NCBI RefSeq assembly: GCF_018139145.2
Contig: NC_059486.1
Span: forward strand, 8,556,001 to 8,620,000
Reading direction: 5' to 3'
DNA from: Gymnogyps californianus
Lineage: Eukaryota; Chordata; Aves; Accipitriformes; Cathartidae
DNA length: 64,000 nucleotides
In this document: positions 26,891-37,839 of the stretch, one piece after another
Layout: every line of letters starts with the position of its first letter
How positions within the stretch are numbered: position 1 is the stretch's first letter
Position numbers and translations under genes: made by a program
Notes under the pieces: generated by a model
The model's input: only the letters and a program-made list of their open reading frames with translations
Databases searched by the model: none
What the model was told of the DNA's origin: nothing

Positions 26891-27029
26891 CACTCAATCA
26901 TGACATAAAAAAAAGTTATTACACAGTGACCTCTGGATGCCAACATTTGTTCAGCAAGATTTATGAAAAGCCATGTCAGCAGCGGGAATTGCGGCAATGA
27001 AGCGATGCTTTCTCCTGAATGGTACTTAC

Positions 27030-27131
27030 ATCACTGAGACGGTCCCTTGAGCTGCTCCGCTGAGAGCTTGTGGCCTCCCTGATGCTGTCTTCCTCGCTAT
27101 TTCTGCCACTTCTGCTTGTAGGGACCTTCAT
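27030..27131 (-). CDS. FBRSL1: FBRSL1 internal coding exon (34 codons)
   Basis: Coding exon on the minus strand. The acceptor is a long pyrimidine tract ending TTCTTCTCCCTCTAG just before 27131. The donor is GTAAGT just after 27030. The exon is 102 nt with phase 0 at both ends and one open frame, beginning MKVPTSRSGR and ending RSSSRDRLSD. The first M is internal to the protein, not a start codon. Its order of features (MKV, SR.G, acidic DS, EATSS, SRD.LSD) agrees with my memory of human FBRSL1, and the AUTS2 paralogue has HRSSSRERLSD at the equivalent place. The peptide is hydrophilic, rich in Ser and Arg with an acidic EED patch, and likely disordered and phosphorylatable. FBRSL1 is a nuclear AUTS2-family protein with reported Polycomb-related and developmental roles. 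The next exon in the transcript is at 15702-15737. Confidence 0.87.
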
Positions 27132-28489
27132 CTAGAGGGAGAAGAAGGAGGGGGGAGAAAGGAGATTTTCAAGCACTGCTCTGCCACCTGTTCCCGAGGT
27201 TGCCAACAGCGGTTTAGTCAACGTTTCACTCCTATGCCTACAGCACCGTGGAGAGGATGCTTTTGAATGCATGGGGCTTCTCTGAAGTTGCGCTTGACCA
27301 CGTGTGTCCATATTCCTTTTCGCTAACATGCGAGGGAAGGGGTGCTTTTAGCATTTCTGGAAGCAGGCAAGGCTGTGCCAAAGTCCTAGGGCTCGACGTG
27401 AGAGGGAAGCGGACAGACAAACCCCCTTCGCTCGTTGCTACCAGCAAACCTCAACTGTGACGCTGGTGTTTCAGTACTGCCGCTTGCTGCCAGGCCACCA
27501 CTGACCCACCGGCCAGGACTCCGGTTCCTAGTCCAGAGACATGCCTCGGGGCCACCCCCAGTGACTGCACTGAGAGGTCAGTACCGGCATGACGGCCAGG
27601 TGCCTAAATACCGAGAGGGATACTGGCCTGAAACAACTTGCTTGACATAACACACAAAATTTGAAGTAGAGCGTGATTAACTCTTACAGCCAAGGCTAGT
27701 TCTCTAACCACTAAATCATCCTTCTTCCTTCACTTGAAGTTGTGCTTGTGTTTGTACATAGGTGAGAGGTGCCAGTGTTTGAAATCACAGCAACTTTCTG
27801 CTTACATCTGCAAAGAGTGTTACAGGGGGAAGAGAAGGATAGGATAGATATGTCATTCACAGCTTCATTCCTGGGCTCATTTACTAACAAATTATTCTGC
27901 TAATTCCCTTGTGAAATATTGGGTGGAAAGAAGTGTTTAATTTATTAATAGGTTCTATTCATATCAGTTTGGTTCCATTTAAATTACACTATTTAAAATG
28001 TCGGCTTGTACAAATTGGTACTTTTAATGGCAATAAAATCCCCTTGTTTCTTTCTGTCCTATTTCATTGCAGTCTCAGTAGCTAGCAGGGTTTGCTCATG
28101 GTGCTCTGATATAACCCCAGCGCATTCAAGCAGCTCTGCCACTGTGGCACAAGGAACTGCGCTCGGTGGGCATGCTGCCGCAACGCGGGCACTGCAACCT
28201 GAGCCCCGGGAGCACACTGATCACTACACTCCCATGGACGTTTGATATCCCTGCTAGCTAAGTGCCCCACAGTCTATTAATATTTTAATACAATATTCAG
28301 GATACTATATGCAGAATGAGCTCCAGTACTCATCTAGTCTAAAGTACACAGCCCTGTATAGGCTTGTATAGTAGAAGACAGGGAAAGTATCATGCTCATG
28401 TTCAAGCCACAGTACATTTCTGATTAAAGTCCTTACTCTGCATGCTCTTTCTGCCACCTTACACCTCATCAATACACTTTCTTCCTCAG

Positions 28490-29330
28490 GATAAGACTTT
28501 TAGACTCAGCCACAGCGAAGCGCTAGAAATACAAATTTGCTCACGGCCACCTCGTCACACAACCACCACTCTCAGCATCAGTGTCCTGTCTCATTCATTG
28601 TAAATCACCTTTCCAATATATTGCCCACCTGCAAACTTTTGTCAAGACCGATTTTTCATCTTTGCTCCTACGTCAAAATGTTCAAACAACACAGCAACGA
28701 GAGGTAATCCCTGCTGGGATCTGCTAGAAGCATTTCCAACCAACAGTGAGCCTGCATTCACAACTACCAGCATCAGGTATAAAGGCAGGAAATAATCCAC
28801 TTGAAATTCATCATGTTGAATCCACAGTCTGTTTCCTTAATAAAAAGGTCAACAGCTTCAAGCACAGAAATCTAACTATACTACATCAATACTGTGGCCA
28901 TTATCCATCAAATTCTTAATCCCACATATAATTAAGTAAATTTGATAATTTTTTTTTCTAAATACATAAAATGATTGTCATTCACTTATTTTATTCTTTT
29001 TTAGGTCTTTATTAACCAATTAATATCCCATTATCTTGCCTCAGATTCATGCCAAGCCAATAGGACAAATGGTAATACCGCATTAATTACAGCCTTTCGA
29101 AAACACTGGCACACCAGCTTTCTTCCGTCATCTGCATCTTCCTACACTTAATCAAAACCCAACTCTACTAGTTCCCAGTCATCAGCCAGCTCTTCTGAAA
29201 CTCTTGGATGTAAAGTATCTGACCTGCTAATTTCAAAGCTTCCAGACATATTAGGTGTTTTGTTTCTCCCTGAAATAGGAACCACTTAACTACTACAGGA
29301 CAGAATTACAATTTCCCCAAACACAGTACA
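28490..29330 (-). mobile_element. Degenerate CR1-type LINE, reverse-transcriptase segment
   Basis: Read on the minus strand, the segment at 29180-29225 translates with LHPRVSEELADD, matching the CR1 'HPRVLKELAD' block near the start of the RT domain. Further along, 28628-28690 reads MKNRS-stop-QKFAGG, matching the '...KFADD' catalytic block. Nucleotide text between them also follows an amniote CR1 consensus I remember. The copy has stop codons and frameshifts and has lost the catalytic Asp pair, so it is long dead. The element may continue to about 29650. Its 3' end is not resolved. Confidence 0.75.
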
Positions 29331-29789
29331 GAAATACCCCTTGAATTCTGTGGCTTTCTGATTTCTGATCCATAACCCTACTGCTCCCACCTAGGAACAC
29401 ATCAAAACCTGTCAAAATTACTACACTTTTGACCTAAACAACTCCTAGACAGCTGCAAATTAAAGGAAAAAAAAAATTACACCATTCCAAATCCTTTCAC
29501 CTTCCCAAGCGCAAATGTTCACCAGAATTAATTCAAAAGGACTAAACTGCCAGCTGTTTAAAGTTAGCACAGACTCACCCAACCTGTTTCCAGACTCGAA
29601 CCTTTTGTAGTTTTTCTTGAGTTACAGTCCGCTCCCAACACCACCTGCTTCTTTTCTCCAAATTTCATTAAAGGAAAACTACACCTACACCCATGGTAAC
29701 AAATTGAGACAATTTGACCTGACAAGGTCTTGCACGGGCAAGCAAATTAGAAGCATCACTGCTGCCATTAACCTTTCCAAGTAAATATC

Positions 29790-29985
29790 AATTATTAAAC
29801 TTGCTGCACTACCTCTGTCCCCAGTTTGCTGCTGTGAATTAAGAGGGTCATCAGCCTTTTTGACAGATCTTGTTCATTTACACCTGCTGCCTGCCAGCAG
29901 GGGAGCCCGCACACCCACAGCCAGAGCGCTGAGCCAAGCTGCCTTAATTCATCAGTAATTACCCTAATGAGCCACATGCAGGACC
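29790..29985. promoter_or_regulatory. Candidate conserved non-coding block
   Basis: Short unique block with 'ttaattcatcagtaattacc' and 'aatgagccac' next to a GC-richer stretch. No repeat or coding signal was seen. The regulatory suggestion rests only on sequence texture. Confidence 0.25.
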
Positions 29986-31539
29986 CAACTAGGAGGACAA
30001 GTTGTTCTGCTAAATGGATGCATTGGTTTCATGGGCACTCTCTGCAGACCTGGGTATTAGCAAACTGGTCAAAAGCTTCTTTTGCAAAGTTGCTTCTGGC
30101 TTGGCTGCTTGATTTCTAGTGATTTTCTCTGAGTGTTTTTGCTTGAGCTGCAGAAATTCCTCCTGACCATGTTCTCCAATTGAGCTTTACCGTAAGAACT
30201 AGTATTCCTCTGCCTTTGAAAAGGTTATTACTTTTTTAGACTCTGCAAAAGCTCGGTGGGCTAGAGCCAAGGTGGGCTCCCAGCCCCAGCCCCGGGATGG
30301 CATGGCTGCTTCGGCATAGACCCACACAAGCAACTCCCCAAATTCATACGCAAAAACCACTACGTCCTCTTGTACAACACATTGCCAGAGACTTACACAG
30401 ACATTAGAGCAACACCAGCCACCATTATTAAATACCTCAGGTAGAGGAGCCAAATAATCTGTCTAAACACAGGCTTGAGAAGGGGAGGGCTGTCTGAAAC
30501 AACCTGCCTTTCCACTTGGATAAAGCTGCCATACTAGTGTTACAGAAAAGCATTAAAATCACTAACAAGCAGCATTTAGGAAGGAACTCCCTTCTCCAGC
30601 TTGTTGACTTTGCCTGTCTGAAAGTACCCGCACAGCCCACTGCTATTTTCTGCTTTGACGGCAGCGAAGGCCCCTCTCCAGGCCCTGCCAGACGGCATTT
30701 TCCAGCCAGTGTAACAGAGCCAAAACAGGAACTGGGGAAACAGCAGGTAGAAGCATATGTGGGCCAAATTTGAGTATGTTTGATTGCACTGCCTTTTGGT
30801 CTGCTCAAAATATTTTTAACCCCAACGCCCGTAGCTCAGCAAGAGAGACTCTTGGAAAAGTGCTGCTCAGCCTCGTCTCCTGACGTTTTGGGGGTGGAAA
30901 GGAATCTTTTCTTAAACATAGGTTGACTACTGTGTCACTTCAGGACAGCTAAGCTGGAACAAAATAAAAAGGCACAAGGTGACAACTGAAGTTATTTGGT
31001 AATTTATCTCTTCCAAAGGCCAAATCCTGTCCTCATCCAAATCCTAAGTCAGCAAGACGTTCATGTCAGTATCTATTCACTGAAACATTAAATAGGTGCC
31101 GAAGTTTTACTCAAGCAAAGCCTATTTCATCACTGAGGTTAACAGAATTCTCCAAAAGCATTAATTAAACCCAAGGCTGCTTAAAAACCAGACCAATGCA
31201 GCCTCCCGCAAGATAAATAACACACCTGACAACACCACACACCGCAGAGAAAAGCTGGCGGTAGGCAATCCCGGCTATCTGCAACAACTATGGTTCAGTT
31301 TTTACCAGAAACTACAGATTTGTGTTTGAGAACATGAAAAGGCACCATTTCCAGCTCCATGGGAGCGGGCCAGCGCTGCAGACTAGGCTGGCTTGGCAGG
31401 GAATGACTGGGGGCAAGGTACAGAGGGTTTGTAAGGCCATGATCAATTTGCATGCTGCAGGTGTTCACGGACAGTCCCAAGCCATATTCAGAGCCAAGAA
31501 TTATGAACCTTGCGCTGTTGGACATCATGTAGCATGATT

Positions 31540-32480
31540 AAATATCATAACTCATCCCAGTAATAACTCCAGCTCTCATTAAAGTCCAGTTCTGCTATCC
31601 TGGACTGCTGCTGCCTTTTCATCTCTCCCATCCAACTTCCCTCTCCCTATTTCTTCTTATGAGGCGGGGGTGGAAGAATATATGAATGGACAGAACGGGT
31701 CCTGCTTCCCTAAAAGGGCTTTTTCATTACCACTATGCTGGCTCTCAGCCCCTGCTTTTTAATCATAATAGATCAGCCTGCTCTCCATTTACTTAAGCTT
31801 TTCCGATGTCAGAGGAAAGCACATTTTTATTTGGCCCACCTATTTTCAAATCACGGGCACACTGCCCCTGCTCATTATTAATAAATACACTTCGATTTAT
31901 CACAAGCTCCGTTTGAGTGCCACGGGGAGCCTGGGGCAAAAGGAGACAAATTCTTTTCTTAAGTTGTTCTGAAAGGTGCTGGGCTTCCCGACCCTCACCC
32001 CCATTAACCCAGCACAGCTAGTGCGTTCCTACTGGGAGCTCCACGGCTTGCGCAGCGGCAAACTCGGACTGATCTTGTGCCATCTCAATATATTTGTTCA
32101 TTATCTTGCGCACACACAGAAGCATTTGGAAATGTACTCGGGGCACAGGCCAAATTGAATCATCTGCCTTCATTTTCCACACGATCTGAAGCTACAGCTG
32201 CTACAACAGGCTGTGGGATTTTTATTTTCCTTCCTTAACAGTTTTTTTCTCGCTCTTAAAGTCACAGCAGTCTGATTTTAAACCTCTTGCCGTTCCTTGG
32301 GTGTGTGTCTGCTTTTTACAAAACGGGTCTTGCATACACACACAGTGGGAAAAGAAATTCCCAACAACCTCCCTCCGTGCTGTTCTGAAAGACAGCAGCG
32401 CCTTGGGGAGAGAGATAATTAAAATACTCATCTCGGAGATGCCTGTTCTGGTGGCTCAGATGGGTCTATTAATCCATTAA
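31540..32480. promoter_or_regulatory. Candidate conserved non-coding element cluster
   Basis: Nearly 1 kb of unique sequence without simple repeats. Homeodomain-type and AT-rich cores such as 'tttttaatcataatagatca' and 'cattattaataaatacactt' alternate with GC-richer stretches. It has no sustained reading frame. The alternation of AT cores with mixed sequence resembles deeply conserved intronic enhancers. This is an inference only. Confidence 0.35.
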
Positions 32481-34270
32481 TCCTCTCACCTCTGCCAGTG
32501 GACAGGCACCAGCAGGAATCGCACCCACCTATTTTGTGCTACATTTGGGAGCAGGGAATGGTCCCATGAAAACAAAGAAGCCCTTCCAGATCAGAAGGGG
32601 CAAAAAGCTCCATGCAGCACTGAGCCAAGTTGCCTCTTTTCAGGAACATCTTAACTTCTCGAGAAAAAAGTTTAATTCCTTTTTAGAGCTCTGGAAGGTC
32701 AACTTTCATTTGTCTTGAGAGAAAAGACAGACCAAACACAACCTTCAGATTTAGGATTTTACTGACTTCATGGCAAATCTATTTTGGCAGAAGCTACTTG
32801 GAGATAAGTAGGTACAGCTGAGAGGTGTCCCAACTCCCAGAGCTTAGGTCCAAGCTTTCAGATCACCAGACACAGGGATGAATCCACCTTATCATGCTCA
32901 TCTACCTAAACTAATGCTGCTGAACGCCACTTCACATCTCATCAGCGTGTAATGACTTTATCATCTGCTCTGCCAAAGGACCCTTTTTCAACTGTTTGTA
33001 TAGGGTCAATCTATGGAAGAAAAATTTTCTGCAGGTAATTTTTCATATTAACAAAGATTATGATTCCCCACGGCTACAAGAATTGTTAAGAGCAACTGTT
33101 GCAAAAACTTATCAAAACTAATTGTATGGCCTGTTCCCTTCCCAACAAACATGAAAATGATGCTTAAACAATATTTTGGGAAGACTTTTTTGCTAACATA
33201 TGCTTGCATTTTATTATCAACTCCCAGATAAGCTTGTGTTTCTCTTGGTAGACTATCAGCAGTAGCAGCTTTCTGCAGCAGGAGACAGTAAACTGCCTTA
33301 ATAAATACAAATGGACAATTTAATTAAAATATATTGGAGACTTGGAAAAAGTACTATTTGTGGACGAAGCAGTCTGTTAAGGGATTGCACTCAAGGCTAG
33401 TTCGGTGTATTTTAAGCAGGCAACAATAAGTGGCAGTGAAACATACTGCACAGAGCTCTACCCCAATGATTAAAGAGCACACTGAAATTATAAATGTCTG
33501 TTTTCCAGAAGGGAGGGGAAAAAAAGTCACCCAGTTGCCTCTGGTTTTAATGCTTGAAACAAAACAAACTATTTGGCTTTAAAAATGTACTTCTTTAAAC
33601 CTGAAAAGACCCATGTATCAAAACAAGGTGGAATCAGCTAAACACATTACTTCTGACTTGTTTCCTTGAAAATCCAGCCTTAATGCATTCTAACAAAATT
33701 TATCTATCCCAAGCATACCTCATAATGAGATCAACTGGGAAAAATATCAGGCTTGTTTGTATATTTTATACTTGCTCTAACTTGGCAGTTTGGAGATTAT
33801 GTATTCCCCAGGTCCCTCCTTAAATCGTTTCACACGCTGCAATTTGATTTTCTTTGCTTGCCCTTTTCCACAATTTTTTTGATACATTTTATTGAGTTCT
33901 GGCTCAGAGGGAAACGTTCCCTTTGAATTAAGGGTGCAATCATTTTTTTTCCTCTAAATAAGGACATATGGCATAGAAAGTAATGTTATGGTCCGAGGAT
34001 TTTATGATTGAAGTAGGACTCATTTTAAAAAACAACAGTAGCATCAGGTTAGATTAGAGCAGTTTTTCTAATTGGGTGGTGCTGCTGTAGATGTTGTGAT
34101 CGGCTATCTTAGCTGTAACTCATTTTAAATATGACATGTCCATTTTTACTTACTGTGATGAAGAGGAAAACATCAGCAGTGTTAAGTTATGATACAGAAG
34201 GAAAGGAGTTCTTTTTTAAAAAAAAACCCAAACCAATACTAATTCAGAAAGTTGTATGGTTTTTAGAAGC
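32481..34270. other. Unique intronic stretch, nothing recognised
   Basis: AT-rich sequence with short ORFs and no recognised repeat, exon or RNA gene. Confidence 0.5.
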
Positions 34271-34274
34271 TTAG

Positions 34275-34480
34275 AGTTTATACATTTTACCGGTATGCAG
34301 ACTTCTGGTTTCTAATCCTGGCTTACCCATTTCCTCTGGATAAATTACTTAAATAACCTGTATTGCAGTTGAGCAGTCTATAACATGTTGGTTAATTTTT
34401 ACATCTCTCTGGGACGCAGAGAGGTTGAATTAACATTAGCAAAGGATTTCTGTGCTTACAACTGTCAGTCAGCTGCTACA
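34275..34480 (+). repeat. MIR/CORE-SINE-like fragment
   Basis: Plus-strand order is 'gacttctggtttctaatcct', 'ggataaattacttaaataac', 'ttttacatctctctgggac', then 'gaattaacattagcaaagga'. This parallels a CORE-SINE read in sense: ctggattctaatccc, then caaatcacttaacc, then the A-rich block and 'aggattaatta...gtaaagcac'. It is diverged but colinear. Confidence 0.55.
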
Positions 34481-35109
34481 GGAAGGCAAGTACAACAACT
34501 TACTGTAATAAAAAGTATTATTAGTGAAAAATCAAAATACTCAAAAGCTATTGTTAGTTTCTGAGGTACTTGGGCAATGTTAACTACTCATTAATAACCT
34601 AACTTTGCATCTTAATGCTTGCAACTAGACATGAGGGTCATCTTCCATTTTTTAGAAACAAGTGAAAACTGAGCTCATTTGGTGCAGTCCATAGGCTTTG
34701 CAGTTTTTGGAAGAGTTGCTATATGATGCTCCTATTAGACAGAGTAACGTGCTACAATGAGCTCAGCTTTAGCTCTCTGAGAGACACTTCTCCAGGTCTG
34801 GTCTCACATCTCTGTCTACACTGCTGCACGTACCGCTAGCCATGCAAAGCACTTCTCACGCTAGGATCGCAGAGGTGCATGGCAGCCTGAAGCTTTCTGC
34901 AGTGCCCATGCAGACTCTGCTGAATACTGGCTGACGTGTTTTGGCTTTCTAAATACCTAACTAGAGAGAAACCATGTTTGATCTCACGATTTTTGAGAGG
35001 TGTGGCCAAAAGAGTGGGCCAGTGCCCTTGGAGACTGGAGAAGCCTTTTTCATTAGCGCCCAGCACAGAGAGGCCGTAAGGAGCATCAGGGTTGGCATTT
35101 CTGCCGCTC

Positions 35110-35245
35110 AACTGATGCACTGGAACCGCCGCAAAGATTTTTCACAGCTTCTCGGCTGGCAGGTGGCCTCGGCTGCGGAGCAGAGCCGGCACCGCTTCCC
35201 TGCGACGGCCTGCGCTCTCAGGATCGGGAGGCTTACTGCGATGCG
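35110..35245. promoter_or_regulatory. Short CpG-rich patch
   Basis: About 15 CpGs within roughly 140 bases in an AT-rich intron. It is too short for a formal CpG island. No promoter elements were recognised. It also explains several overlapping chance ORFs on both strands here. Confidence 0.3.
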
Positions 35246-36899
35246 AGAGCTAATGCTTATTTTGGAAAAGAGCTGGTGCTTAAGCAGGCAAAACTGCTCG
35301 ATTTTACAGCTGCCATCAGGCAGGCCTGCATAGCAAACTGCACTCTGCATGCCCCCAGCCGTACTTGGCAGATGGTAGTAGACAGCTGGGAAAATCTGGG
35401 TTTGACATACGTCAATGATAAACTGTGTCAGTGTAGACCTGCTTAGGTTACAGCTAGCTAGCGTGTGTGCAGGAGTGAGACTTTGACTGGTGAAGGGTAA
35501 ATAGCATTCCTAACCAATTTAGCTAAAACCTGCCTTCCACAACAGGGTACGCAGACGGCACCTACAGGCCCTCGGGGCTGTCTGGAGAGGCAGACAAGGC
35601 GATAAAGGGGGTAACATGCAATTTTGCGATTCATGGGCTACAGCACAAAACCAGCACAACACGTAACAAAACAGTGCCCACCACAAGCGATGACTTATCA
35701 GGTCCTGTTGCAAAGGCAGACTATAAGCACTTGCCAGAGAAAAAAGCCAAGACTCCCCACACTCCCTCAGTGAAGAAAACTCTGAGAAATCAAATAAAGT
35801 TATTGGGGCACCTTAGTCTGTGTTTATAAATAAATGAAGGCACCTGTAAGCACAAAAAAAAGACACACACAACTTGGTGACTGAAGAGAAGCAGCCCGTA
35901 AAGCTGGGAGATGACAATGAAACCATAGCTGGACAAGGGACAGACATAAGCACCATCAATAAAAAGGCAGCACCTAATAATTACTGCACCAGCTGTACTG
36001 CTCAGCCAGAATCGGATGCCCTAACTACACTTTAATTTAGTGACAGGTCTAAAGGAATAGCATCCAATAAATACTCCATGAGAGAGCTGAAAGCCTCTGA
36101 GCAAGTTACAAAATAAGATTTGTAGCTTCAAGTTTCACATTAAGGTGATTCAGACCTGTGATTCTCGGTTATAAAATGCCATCCAATATGCATCAAATGA
36201 GAAGTTGATTTTGCACATTTTTTTGGTAATGGGAAAGAAATGGATACGCTAAAGATCAGCTCAGGACTCTTACAACAGATGCATCAAGTGTTACCAACAC
36301 CAGTGCAGCTGACCATATCGAAAGGATCACTGTAAGGGAAGTAACTCCAAGCTGGACGAAGTATGATTGATTAAGCACCCATTTAGCAAGGAGAGAGCTG
36401 TGTTCAACTGGAGCCAACGGACTAAATTAGGCTGAGTTTACACAATGCTTTTAAACACCATGCAGGAGGCCATCAGAATTGACAGCTTTAACATTGCTGC
36501 CATCTATGCATACAGATACCATCTATTAAAGGCTAATATCAACAGCTGTGATGTTCAAAGCAGAAGTAGATTTAATATACATATTAAATTGTCCAAAGCT
36601 GCAGGAGATGTTTCAAAATATATTAGGAAATTCAACCAAGAAAGATCTCTCTGTATACTACAGTATTTCTCTTCTAGTAACATACCCACTAAAAGCAAGG
36701 GTTTTGAATCGAAGACAAAAGGTGATGATAATCTTCAAAAGCGATTTTAGTAAGAGAAGATTCCAAAAAGCAAGGTAAACACATTACTAATGATGTCAGA
36801 CAGGCAAAACATTCAATGCAGTTCTGCTTTGTCCTTGGGAAGAAAAGAGACTCATTCCTCAGTCTTCTGATAACAAAAGGAAGATATTAGACATCATTT

Positions 36900-37830
36900 G
36901 CTAAGAACAAAGTCCAGGCCTGTTGCACAAGCCCTAGAATGGGAGATCATGTGCACACAGATGTTTTAATAGATCTTGGAATAGCCACTGAGAAAACTGA
37001 AAAAAGACAAGTATTGGAGAAATACTTCAAAGGAGCAACCAGGGCTGGCTGGGCAGCTACAGGCACATTGCCGTGATACGAGGCTTGAACAGAAGAAGAA
37101 AAAAAAACCCAGTACTGGATTCAATTGACTGAATTAAACTGTTTCAGTCAACAAGGTTTTCTGGAAAATTAGTCTTCCTGAATAAGCCTGGTTTCATTTC
37201 TTTGATAAGTTTGGTTGAAAAGGGAACTGGATAAATGTGATACATTTAGGATTCTTGATGCACTCATACTGCAAGACATTCTGATAAAAATTAGCACTAC
37301 ATAAATATCAATAAAGCATATTTTGTGTGTGGAACATATTGGCTAAGTTCTCAAAAAGTAGTGTCAATAAATAATCATTAATGTTTGCTACAGAAGGTAC
37401 ACAGATTTAAACAAGGCTTGCAGTTACTCAATAGCTCCATCAATATCTGAGAAAAATATTATCAAAGCCACTGCAGATAAAATTCACAGATGCCAACAAT
37501 ACCTGTTTAGAAATAAATAAGGAAGAGGAGGGGAAGGCAGCTTTAGGCAGCAGCTTGGATTCCTTGAAAAACACACCTCATTAGAAAAAACACATCCCAA
37601 AGCAGAGCTGCACTATGATTATGAGGAACAAAGGCGGCCACCTGCAGCTACTGTAGAAGAGAGAATACGCTGCCGAACAGAGCCGCTTGGGAAAAGGTGA
37701 GAGGGTCACAGTGGACAAGCACCTCCAAATGATCTTTCCAGCGTAATGCTACAACCAAAGGGAACTAATCCAATCCCTGAGCAAGGCAAGAGAGGCCACT
37801 TTCTCTTGGATACAGCACTGACAGGAATGA
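36900..37830 (+). mobile_element. Degenerate CR1-type LINE, reverse-transcriptase segment
   Basis: Sense orientation is plus, opposite to the host gene. Nucleotide text at 37140-37380 follows an amniote CR1 RT consensus ('gcaagacattctgataaaaa', 'ctcaaaaagtagtgtcaata'). At 37440-37498 it reads IIKATADKIHRC, a decayed form of the 'IKSLLIKFADD' block. At 37699-37752 it reads RVTVDKHLQM, matching the 'LGVxVDKxLxM' block downstream of the RT catalytic centre. Stops and frameshifts are numerous. The 5' limit could be as early as about 36700. Confidence 0.7.
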
Positions 37831-37839
37831 TTTTGGACG

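Larger units (their letters stand above)
15738..27029 (-). other. FBRSL1: Intron between the two coding exons (11,292 nt)
   Basis: Bounded by the GTAAGT donor of the 102-nt exon (complement of 27024-27029) and the CCCACAG acceptor of the microexon. It contains simple repeats, SINE-like fragments at 20.7-21.4 kb and two AT-rich blocks that look conserved. No further exon was supported within it. An acceptor-like pyrimidine tract at about 17846-17885 on the minus strand has no matching donor or sensible reading frame. Confidence 0.8.

Noticed and set aside
27030..27131. AUTS2 instead of FBRSL1 as the gene
   Set aside because: The MKV...EATSS pattern and the SGRGYS ending of the next exon fit my memory of FBRSL1 better than AUTS2, which has ESKGFHRSSSRERLSD and GTGYF there.
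34796..35465. Possible terminal inverted repeats ('gtctacactg' near 34820 and 'cagtgtagac' near 35420)
   Set aside because: The sub-motifs near each end are not in mirror-image order, so a single MITE with these ends is not supported.
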